6,622 nucleotides of DNA from an uncultured Verrucomicrobiota bacterium (GTDB lineage Bacteria > Verrucomicrobiota > Kiritimatiellia > RFP12 > UBA1067), in the NCBI GenBank assembly GCA_946628745.1, contig CAMOXA010000087.1, positions 1 to 6,622 on the forward strand, read 5' to 3'. The notes under the pieces were generated by a model. That model was not told where the DNA came from and ran no database searches. It was given only the letters and a program-made list of their open reading frames with translations. The position numbers and the translations under genes are program-made. Positions 1-6,570 of the stretch are shown one piece after another. Position 1 is the first letter of the stretch. Each line of letters starts with the position of its first letter.

Positions 1-2604
1 CAGGACATGTTCCGCTTCTCCGGCATCTTCCGCAGCGTCGAGCTGTATGCCAGGCCGAAGACGGGCATTGCGGATTTTGCCGTCGAGACCGGTTTTGACG
101 AGAAGTACGAGAACGCGACGCTCAAGGTGGACGTCAAGACGCGCCGCGGCGAAAACGACGCCGCGCCGATTGAGGTGACGGCGCGTCTTTACGACGCGGA
201 GGCCAAGCTTGTCGCCGGCGCGAAGGGCGAGAGCATGTCCATGCAGGTCCCGGGCGTTTCGCTCTGGAGCGCCGAAAAGCCGTACCTCTACAAGCTTGTG
301 TTGAAGTGCGGCGACGACATCCGCGTGGCGAACGTAGGCTTCAAAGACGTGAAGATATCAGGCAACAAGTTCCTCGTGAACGGCAAGCCGGTGAAGCTCA
401 AAGGCGTCAACCGCCACGAGACGAATCCGGAGCGCGGACGTACGGTGAGCGTCGAAGACATGATTCGCGACATCACGTTGATGAAGCGCTACAACATCAA
501 CACCGTGCGCACATGCCACTACCCGGACGATCCCGTCTGGTACGACCTGTGCGACAGATTCGGCATCTACTTGATAGCCGAGGCGAACGTCGAGGCGCAC
601 GAGCCCGGCTACGGAGACAAGGGGCTCGGCCGCTTCAAGGAGTGGGAGAAGTCCATCGTCGAACGCAACGAGCGCCATGTCAGGTTCTACCGCAACCATC
701 CGTCGATCGTCATGTGGTCGCTCGGCAACGAGACGGGCCACGGCGAGTGCTTCGAGAAGGCTGCCGCCGCCGTGCGCGCGGCCGATCCCATGCGCCGGCC
801 AGTGCATTGGGAGCGCGGCAATCCTGTCGCGGATGTCGACTCGTCGATGTATCCTTCGGTCGAATGGCTCGAAGGGCGCGGCGTTCTTGGCGACAAGCCG
901 GCCGGGAGCGGGACGCAGGACGGCTGGCCGAAGGAAAACCGCCAGTTCTCCGGCAAGCCGTACATAATGTGCGAGTACGCCCACGCGATGGGCAACGCGG
1001 TCGGCAATCTCAAGGAGTATTGGGATGTCATATACAGCCACGACTCTCTTGTCGGCGGGTGCATTTGGGACTGGGTCGACCAGGCCGTGTGGAAATACAC
1101 CGACAGGTACGACCCGAAGACGGGCGGGCGCGAACGGTATCTCGCGTACGGCGGGGACTTCGACGACCAGCCGAACGACGGCCCGTTCTGCGTGAATGGA
1201 GTAGTGGATCCGCTCAGAAACGTCACGCCGAAGCTCGTGGAGGTCGGCCACGTATATCAGAATCTGGTCGTGACCCGTTCGCAGGACGGCCGGCTCTGGC
1301 TCGATAACAGATTCGGTTTCACAAGCGCCGGCGAATTCGCCGGAACGTGGCGGTTGACCGAAGACGGCGTCGTGGCGGCGAAAGGCGAGTTCGCGCCGCC
1401 TCCCGTCGCGCCGCTGTCGCGGGGCGAGCTGACGCTTGACGGAATGGCCGCGGCGCTCGCGACGCTCGACGGCGGCAAGGAGATATTCCTCGACGTGGCC
1501 TTCAAGACGAAAGAGCCGTCAATGTGGGCCGGCGCGGGCTGGACGGTCGCCGCCGACCAGATCGCGATGCCCGGACCGGCGGCGGCCGCCGCGGATGGCG
1601 GGAACGCGGCACCGGCGCCCGGCGAGGAGCCTCAGGATCGCGCAACGGGAATCCCGGTGCTTGGCGTCGACGAGACCGAAGACGAACTCACTGTCGAGCG
1701 CGGCAGAACGACGGCGGTCTTCAGCCGCAGAACCGGCGCGATCTCGCGCCTGATTCTCAGAGGCGGCGTCAATGTCTTCGACACTCCCGCGCCTGGCGTA
1801 GACGGCGGCCCGCGGTTGACTTGCGCTCGGGCGTTCACCGACAACGACAAGTGGATGATGGAAGACTTCTTCGCCTCCGGCCTCTCGCAGCTCAAGTACC
1901 ATCCGGAACCGTTCACCGTCGCCAGCAACACCGTTACGGCTGTGGTGGACGTCACTGGCACCAAGGGCGCGGGCTTTCGCCACGAGTGCGTGTACATATT
2001 CGGCGAAGACGGTTCGGTCGAACTCGTGAACACCGTGAAACCATACGGCAGAATGCCGAAAGCCCTGCCGCGCCTCGGGCTCACGATGCGGCTCATGCCG
2101 GGGCTGGAGCGCATGCGCTGGTACGGACGCGGCCCCGGCGAGAACTACTGCGACCGGTCGACGGGCAGTTTCGTGGGAATATACGAATCGACCGTCACGG
2201 ACCAGTTCGTCGATTACGTGCGCCCGCAGGACTGCGGCGCCAAGAGCGACGTGAGATGGGTCGAGTTTGTCGACAAATCAGGCGCTGGCGCGAGATTCTC
2301 GGGAGAACCGGAGATGTTCGTGCAGGCGCTGCACTACGGCTGGGAAGATCTGCATTTCGCGAGGCACCTTAACGGGCAGACTCGGCGGCGCGTGCCGCTC
2401 GTGCCGGACGAAGACGTGATATTGAATCTCGACGCCAGGCAGACGGGACTCGGCGGCGCGAGCTGCGGACCGGAGCCTATGTCGAAGTACCGGTTCGACC
2501 CGGCTGCCGAAACGACGTGGACTGTTCGCATAGAACCTGTGCGCGGCAAACGGCGCCAGCCGCGCCTAGCGCCCGTCGAAGAACCGTTCGGCCAGCCGGA
2601 CTAG
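1..2604 (+). CDS. LacZ-type beta-galactosidase, glycoside hydrolase family 2 (5' end missing)
   Basis: Retaining glycoside hydrolase expected to release terminal beta-galactose from lactose-like sugars or glycans. The frame is open from base 1; the first codons read QDMFRFSGIFR, matching E. coli LacZ near residue 200 (QDMWRMSGIFRDV), so roughly 200 N-terminal residues are outside and the ATG at 7 is internal. Numbering from base 1 (867 residues): Ig-like domain about 14-115; TIM barrel about 117-410, with NRHE (His139), CHYP (His173), VEAH (Glu198 and His200, the LacZ Mg2+ ligands), acid/base Glu244 in SLGNETGHG and nucleophile Glu325 in CEYAHAMGN; Na+-site residues Phe396 and Asn399 in FCVNG; beta-sandwich about 419-522; an Ala/Pro/Gly-rich linker about 523-549; C-terminal Bgal_small domain about 550-862 with WYGRGPGENYCDR. 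The LacZ GGDDSW loop is replaced by GLGGASCGPEP. No signal peptide can be judged. The 3' end overlaps metH on the other strand by 39 bp. The family is certain; the natural substrate is not, so no symbol is given. Confidence 0.95.
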   Translation, partial: QDMFRFSGIFRSVELYARPKTGIADFAVETGFDEKYENATLKVDVKTRRGENDAAPIEVTARLYDAEAKLVAGAKGESMSMQVPGVSLWSAEKPYLYKLVLKCGDDIRVANVGFKDVKISGNKFLVNGKPVKLKGVNRHETNPERGRTVSVEDMIRDITLMKRYNINTVRTCHYPDDPVWYDLCDRFGIYLIAEANVEAHEPGYGDKGLGRFKEWEKSIVERNERHVRFYRNHPSIVMWSLGNETGHGECFEKAAAAVRAADPMRRPVHWERGNPVADVDSSMYPSVEWLEGRGVLGDKPAGSGTQDGWPKENRQFSGKPYIMCEYAHAMGNAVGNLKEYWDVIYSHDSLVGGCIWDWVDQAVWKYTDRYDPKTGGRERYLAYGGDFDDQPNDGPFCVNGVVDPLRNVTPKLVEVGHVYQNLVVTRSQDGRLWLDNRFGFTSAGEFAGTWRLTEDGVVAAKGEFAPPPVAPLSRGELTLDGMAAALATLDGGKEIFLDVAFKTKEPSMWAGAGWTVAADQIAMPGPAAAAADGGNAAPAPGEEPQDRATGIPVLGVDETEDELTVERGRTTAVFSRRTGAISRLILRGGVNVFDTPAPGVDGGPRLTCARAFTDNDKWMMEDFFASGLSQLKYHPEPFTVASNTVTAVVDVTGTKGAGFRHECVYIFGEDGSVELVNTVKPYGRMPKALPRLGLTMRLMPGLERMRWYGRGPGENYCDRSTGSFVGIYESTVTDQFVDYVRPQDCGAKSDVRWVEFVDKSGAGARFSGEPEMFVQALHYGWEDLHFARHLNGQTRRRVPLVPDEDVILNLDARQTGLGGASCGPEPMSKYRFDPAAETTWTVRIEPVRGKRRQPRLAPVEEPFGQPD

Positions 2605-4998
2605 TTCCATGGCGTCCTTCGAGTAGAAGTCGGCGCCGATTTTGGCGGCGAAGTCCGCAGTGAGCACGGCGCCGCCGACCGCGACCTTGCAACCGGGCAG
2701 TTCGGCGTGGACGAGCCTTATCGTCTCTTCCATGCTGCCGACGGTGGTCGTCATGAGCGCCGAAAGGCCGATCAGTCTGGCGTGTTCGCGCCGGGCCGCC
2801 TCTAGAATCGCCGCGGGCGGGATGTCGCGTCCGAGATCTATTACTTTGAAGCCGTAGTTCTCCAGGAGCGAGCGGCATATGTTCTTGCCGATGTCGTGTA
2901 TGTCGCCTTTGACTGTAGCCATGACTATCGGACCTTTCACGTCGGCCGCGTCGCGCTTCGGCAGGGCGGCGCGCACGACTTCGAACGCCGCGCCGGCGGC
3001 CTCTGCGGACATCAGAAGCTGCGGCAGGAAGACGGTGCCCGATTCAAAGCCCCGGCCTGTGGCTTCAAGAGCGGGGACTATGTGCCTGTCGATTATCTCC
3101 AGAGGGGCGGTGCCGGACGCGAGCGCAGCGGACGCGGCTGCTGCCGCGTCGGACTTCAGCCCGTGCCTGACCGCGTCGGAGAGCGTCGACGGTTCGCCGG
3201 ACGGCGACGGCCGCGCTCCGTGCGAGGCAGCGCGCGACGCCGCGGCCGGAGAGGAGGACGGCGTGAAATCCTTGTAGGATTCTATCCACCTGCTGCATGT
3301 GCGGTCCTTGCCGGTCAGCGCGCGGTATGCGCGCATAGCGGTCATCATGTCGTCCGCCAGGGGATTCACGATGCCGGCGGAAAGTCCGTTGGCGAGCGCC
3401 ATCGTGTAGAACGCGGCGTTGAGAAGGGGCCTGGCGGGCAGGCCGAAGGAGATGTTGGATACTCCGAGACATGTGCGGCAGCCGAGTTCGGCGCGGACCC
3501 TGCGAAGCGATTCCAGTATTACATTGGCGCTGTCGGCCTCGGCGCTGACGGCGAGACACAGGACGTCGACCACGAAGTCGGAAGGGCGCAGATTGAACTT
3601 CGCGCCGCGTTCGATTATCTTTTTAGCGATGGCCAGACGTCCTTCGGCCGTGGGGGGAATGCCGTTTTCATCAAGCGTGAGGGCGACCACCGCGCCGCCG
3701 TACTTGGCGACGAGCGGCAAGACGGTCATCATCGACTCCTCCTTGCCGTTCACAGAGTTGACGAGCGGTTTGCCGTTGTAGTGGCGAAGCGCGCGCTCTA
3801 GGGCTTTCGCGTCCGAAGTGTCGATTTGCAACGGCAGGTCGGTGACGCTTTGGACGGCCTGGACTGTCGCGTCCAGAACCGCCGCCTCGTCGAGTCCCGG
3901 CACGCCGACGTTGACATCCAGAACGTCTGCGCCCGCGTCTGCCTGTGCCACGGCTTCGCGCAGCACGTAAGCGACATCGCCTTCGGAGAGCGCCGTGCGT
4001 AGCTTCTTTTTGCCGGTCGGGTTGATGCGCTCGCCTATGACGATCGTGTCGTCAAGCGGAATCTCCACCGCGCGCGAGCCGGATGTGATGTATGTCGGCC
4101 GTTCGCGGGAACGCTGCGCATGAACCGCCTCGAACCGGGTTTCGCCGAGCATGCGCTTGACGGCGGCGATGTGCGCCGGCGTCGTGCCGCAGCATCCGCC
4201 GAAGATGGCTGCGCCGGATCTGGCGAGCGCGGCTGCATCGCGCGCGAAGTCGTCGGGGCCGACCGAAAAGACGGTCCGTCCATCCACGAGTTTCGGCAGT
4301 CCGGCGTTGGGCTTGACGGCGATGGGCAGGTCTGTCGCGGCGGCCAGCCGTTTGACGAACTGCGCCATGCGGTCGGGACCGAAGCCGCAGTTCAAGCCGA
4401 TGGCGTCCGCGCCCAGACCTTCGAGAAGCGCGGCGACGCATTCCACGTTCGCGCCCGTCAAAAGCTTGCCGTCTTCGCCGAGGGCGACGGTCGCGAGGAC
4501 CGGCAGAGATGAGTTTTCTTTTGCGGCCAGGACGGCCGCCTTGAGTTCATACAGGTCGCCCATTGTTTCGACGGCGACGAGATCGGCGCCTGCCTTGGCG
4601 CCAAGAACCGTCTGTTCGGCGAATACGTCGTACGCGGCGTCGAATTCAAAGTCGCCCGCAGGCTTGAGAAGTCGCCCGGTCGGCCCGATATCAAGCGCGA
4701 CGAACTTCTTGCCTCCGGCCTGGGCTGCGGCTTCGCGCGCGATGCCGACCGCGGCCGCGACGATATCGGCGATAGGCGGGTCGGCGTGGTACTTGGCGCG
4801 GTTCGCGCCGAAAGTGTTGGTGTAGACAATATCGGCCCCGGCGGCGAAGTACGCGGCGTGCACGGCGCGCACTTCGTCCGGACGCGAGAGATTCCACGTC
4901 TCCGGGACTTCGCCCGGCAAAAGCCCTTTCGCCTGGAGTTCGGTGCCCATGGCGCCGTCGAGCATCAGCGGCGCGGTGCTGTCTTTCAGAATATTCAT
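2566..4998 (-). CDS. metH: Cobalamin-dependent methionine synthase, short form lacking the activation domain
   Basis: Cytoplasmic enzyme that transfers the methyl group of 5-methyl-THF, via methylcobalamin, to homocysteine, giving methionine and THF. The 810-residue protein has three modules. The homocysteine-binding barrel (about 1-290) starts with LDGAMGTE and carries the three zinc-ligand cysteines: Cys204 in GLNCGFGP, and Cys269 and Cys270 in GGCCGTTPAH. The pterin-binding barrel (about 315-565) has IGERINPTGKKK, DVNVGVPG, DTSD and GVSNISFGLP. The cobalamin module (about 605-810) has a helical cap (FLPQLLMSAEA) and a Rossmann-like domain with DIHDIG (Asp699, His701 the cobalt ligand, Gly704), SAL (746-748) and GG (775-776). 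A Ser/Ala/Pro-rich linker spans about 579-606. E. coli MetH is about 1,227 residues; the missing part is the AdoMet-dependent reactivation domain, and a matching separate gene lies immediately upstream. The start ATG lies one base after the upstream TGA, with no convincing Shine-Dalgarno, so translation is probably coupled. Its stop lies inside the convergent beta-galactosidase gene. Confidence 0.97.
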   Translation of the reverse strand: MNILKDSTAPLMLDGAMGTELQAKGLLPGEVPETWNLSRPDEVRAVHAAYFAAGADIVYTNTFGANRAKYHADPPIADIVAAAVGIAREAAAQAGGKKFVALDIGPTGRLLKPAGDFEFDAAYDVFAEQTVLGAKAGADLVAVETMGDLYELKAAVLAAKENSSLPVLATVALGEDGKLLTGANVECVAALLEGLGADAIGLNCGFGPDRMAQFVKRLAAATDLPIAVKPNAGLPKLVDGRTVFSVGPDDFARDAAALARSGAAIFGGCCGTTPAHIAAVKRMLGETRFEAVHAQRSRERPTYITSGSRAVEIPLDDTIVIGERINPTGKKKLRTALSEGDVAYVLREAVAQADAGADVLDVNVGVPGLDEAAVLDATVQAVQSVTDLPLQIDTSDAKALERALRHYNGKPLVNSVNGKEESMMTVLPLVAKYGGAVVALTLDENGIPPTAEGRLAIAKKIIERGAKFNLRPSDFVVDVLCLAVSAEADSANVILESLRRVRAELGCRTCLGVSNISFGLPARPLLNAAFYTMALANGLSAGIVNPLADDMMTAMRAYRALTGKDRTCSRWIESYKDFTPSSSPAAASRAASHGARPSPSGEPSTLSDAVRHGLKSDAAAAASAALASGTAPLEIIDRHIVPALEATGRGFESGTVFLPQLLMSAEAAGAAFEVVRAALPKRDAADVKGPIVMATVKGDIHDIGKNICRSLLENYGFKVIDLGRDIPPAAILEAARREHARLIGLSALMTTTVGSMEETIRLVHAELPGCKVAVGGAVLTADFAAKIGADFYSKDAMELVRLAERFFDGR

Positions 4999-4999
4999 T

Positions 5000-5575
5000 T
5001 CAGTTTCGGTCTTTGCGGACGCCTATCACGGCGCTTACGGATTTTGAAGGAACCATCAGAAGCGTGTCTGTCAGCGAAACGCCGACCGTGCGCGGCGCGT
5101 CTAGAATCTCGAGAAGCGTGCGCTGGGCGGCCAGCGGGAATGTTCCGTATCCGGGCGAATATCGCTGCACAAGCGTTTCACCGGGAGCGAGATCGGCGCG
5201 GATTTTGTCTTCGGTTTCGTCCATGAGCCGCTCGATAAGCGCCGCGCCCGTTGCCTGGGCGATCAGCGCGTCTATTCCGGAAGAAACCGAAAGCCGCCTC
5301 TGGAAGGCGTCGAAGGCTGTGCCAAGCGTGGCGCACGCGAGAAAAGCCGACCCGCATCCCGCGAGGTGGCGTTCGAGCGTCCCCGATATCTCCAGCGACA
5401 GCGCGCCCGAAACGACGGCGCCGTCTCGAACCGGCAGGCGCCGCCACACGGCCGCCGGTCGTATGACGCCGAGAGCCTTCTCGCGGATGGCGACGACCCG
5501 CTCCAGAAGCGGTCCGTCCGGCCGGGCGCGTCCCATGCGCATGTAACGTGCGATTTCTTCCACGCTGACGGTCAT
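5000..5575 (-). CDS. Stand-alone methionine synthase reactivation-domain protein (AdoMet-binding)
   Basis: A 191-residue protein resembling the C-terminal activation domain of MetH. That domain binds S-adenosylmethionine and positions it for reductive remethylation when cob(I)alamin is accidentally oxidised to cob(II)alamin. The key signature is the AdoMet motif R-x3-GY-x3-P, seen here complete as RYSPGYGTFP (Arg138, Gly142, Tyr143, Pro147). It is followed by VGVSLTDTLLMVPSKSVSAVIG (about 164-185, split here as VGVSLTDTLLM and VPSKSVSAVIG), typical of the family's C-terminus. The central stretch, about 73-125, is helical and Ala-rich, with LACATLGTAFD and ALIERLMDETE. Separate short proteins of this kind occur in organisms with truncated MetH, such as Thermotoga. 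The gene sits between metF and metH: its ATG overlaps the metF stop as ATGA, and its TGA is one base before the metH ATG. No clear Shine-Dalgarno precedes it. The open frame extends further upstream inside metF, but the overlap and the family's usual size favour this start. The electron donor for reactivation is not encoded in the window. Confidence 0.93.
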   Translation of the reverse strand: MTVSVEEIARYMRMGRARPDGPLLERVVAIREKALGVIRPAAVWRRLPVRDGAVVSGALSLEISGTLERHLAGCGSAFLACATLGTAFDAFQRRLSVSSGIDALIAQATGAALIERLMDETEDKIRADLAPGETLVQRYSPGYGTFPLAAQRTLLEILDAPRTVGVSLTDTLLMVPSKSVSAVIGVRKDRN

Positions 5576-6435
5576 TGGTCTAGAATGCCGCGCAGGTTGG
5601 CCATTATGCCTTCGGCCACTTCGGGGCGGTTCATCGTGTAGACATGCACGGCGTTCACGCCGTTTGCGAACAAATCGACAATCTGCTCTGTGGCGTATGC
5701 GACGCCGGCCGAAAGCATCGCGGCAGGGTTCTCGCCGAATCTGTCGACAATCGCCTTGAAGCGGCTTGGCAGATACGTGCCGGAAAGCCTGCAAATGCGG
5801 GCGATCTGTCTGCCGTTGGCCACCGGCATGATGCCGGCGATGACAGGCACGGTGACGCCCCTGTCGCGCAGTTTCGAGAGGTAGCGGTAGAAAATGTTGT
5901 TGTCGAAAAACATCTGGGTCGTCACGAAGTCGAGCCCTGCGTCGACTTTTTCGCGCAGATGCGCGATGTCGTCTTCGATGTGGGCGCATTCGGGGTGGCA
6001 TTCCGGGTAGCACGCTCCGCCAAGGCAGAGTCCGGACGGACGCAGCGCCCGCACGAGATCCGACGCGTGCGCGAAAAAGCCGGGCGAGGGCGCATCGGCG
6101 TCGCGCGGCAAATCGCCGCGCAGGCACAGGACGTTCTCGATGCCGGCGCGCCGCAGCGCCTTGATTTCGTCCGCGATCGTGTCGCGCGTCGCCGTCAGGC
6201 ACGTGAGGTGGGCCAGCGCCGGCACGCCGCACTGCTGGACGACCGAAGCGATTTCGACGGTGTTGGACTGCGCATTGCCGGAAGCGCCGTATGTAACGGA
6301 CATGAAAGACGGTTTCTGGAGGGCAAGGCGCTCGACAGTGTTTTTCACCGGTGCGAACGGTGCGTCCGCGCGAGGGGGAAAAACCTCGAACGATACGGAG
6401 GGCCTGCCGCGGGCCAGAATGTCTTTTATCTTCAT
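5572..6435 (-). CDS. metF: 5,10-methylenetetrahydrofolate reductase
   Basis: Flavoprotein that reduces 5,10-methylene-THF to 5-methyl-THF, the methyl donor for the MetH encoded two genes downstream. The 287-residue protein is of normal bacterial length and is a single TIM barrel. Visible family motifs are SFEVFPPR (15-22, with the catalytic Glu17 matching E. coli Glu28), SVTYGA (46-51), AHLTCL (75-80), LRGDLP (105-110, the flavin-contacting Asp), YPECHPE (143-149), TTQMFFD (172-178) and GIMPVAN (201-207), ending in VHVYTMNRPE. The ATG at 6435 is chosen because AAGGAG lies 7 bases upstream and MKIKDILARG leads directly into the conserved start. An in-frame ATG at 6468 would add 11 residues, but it lies at or above the predicted transcription start and lacks a ribosome site. 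The gene is the first of a three-gene operon and its stop overlaps the next start by 4 bases. A run of four cysteines (137, 142, 146, 150) around the YPE-HPE motif is denser than in E. coli MetF. Confidence 0.96.
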   Translation of the reverse strand: MKIKDILARGRPSVSFEVFPPRADAPFAPVKNTVERLALQKPSFMSVTYGASGNAQSNTVEIASVVQQCGVPALAHLTCLTATRDTIADEIKALRRAGIENVLCLRGDLPRDADAPSPGFFAHASDLVRALRPSGLCLGGACYPECHPECAHIEDDIAHLREKVDAGLDFVTTQMFFDNNIFYRYLSKLRDRGVTVPVIAGIMPVANGRQIARICRLSGTYLPSRFKAIVDRFGENPAAMLSAGVAYATEQIVDLFANGVNAVHVYTMNRPEVAEGIMANLRGILDQ

Positions 6436-6442
6436 GTCATGT

Positions 6443-6448
6443 CTCCTT
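6443..6448 (-). promoter_or_regulatory. Shine-Dalgarno sequence of metF
   Basis: The minus strand reads AAGGAG, followed by a 7-base spacer and then the ATG at 6435. This is the only strong ribosome site in the operon and it settles the metF start. An ATG at 6440-6438 is out of frame with metF and too close to the AAGGAG. Confidence 0.85.
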
Positions 6449-6470
6449 GTAGCCGTTTGGACGAGCATAG

Positions 6471-6500
6471 ATTATAGCATAAATCGCCGTGCAACGGTAA
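6471..6500 (-). promoter_or_regulatory. Predicted vegetative sigma promoter of the metF operon (extended -10)
   Basis: On the minus strand a perfect TATAAT (6476-6471) is preceded by TG one base away, giving the extended -10 TGCTATAAT. A weak -35 candidate, TTACCG (6500-6495), lies 18 bases upstream and matches TTGACA at three of six positions. The predicted transcription start is near 6464, about 29 bases before the metF ATG. A small inverted repeat, CCGT-GCA-ACGG (6487-6497), lies between the two boxes and overlaps the -35 candidate. It could be an operator half or chance. The -10 call is strong; the -35 and any regulator are tentative. Confidence 0.72.
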
Positions 6501-6570
6501 GAGAATTGCAATGTTTAGTGTGGAGGTTCATTCACGACCATCAGGCGCGCGAGTCGCTTTCTCCGCGTCA

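Noticed and set aside
358..1251. A 297-codon open frame on the minus strand inside the beta-galactosidase gene
   Set aside because: It is antisense to the conserved catalytic barrel, has no recognisable domain or ribosome site, and is typical of stop-poor GC-rich DNA.
1524..2372. A 282-codon plus-strand frame overlapping the beta-galactosidase in another phase
   Set aside because: The product is an Arg-rich shadow sequence. The conserved GH2 frame covers the whole stretch.
2896..3801. A 301-codon plus-strand frame antisense to metH
   Set aside because: It lies opposite conserved MetH domains, is rich in Gly/Arg/Ala, and shows no motif of its own.
6436..6468. An upstream in-frame ATG at 6468 that would extend MetF by 11 residues
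   Set aside because: It lies at or above the predicted transcription start, lacks a Shine-Dalgarno and adds a non-conserved segment, whereas the ATG at 6435 has AAGGAG at ideal spacing.
5644..6477. A 277-codon plus-strand frame antisense to metF
   Set aside because: It mirrors the metF coding sequence and shows only compositional bias, with no family motif.
6489..6494. TTGCAC on the minus strand as a -35 box
   Set aside because: It is a better hexamer match, but only 12 bases separate it from TATAAT, too short for a vegetative promoter spacer.
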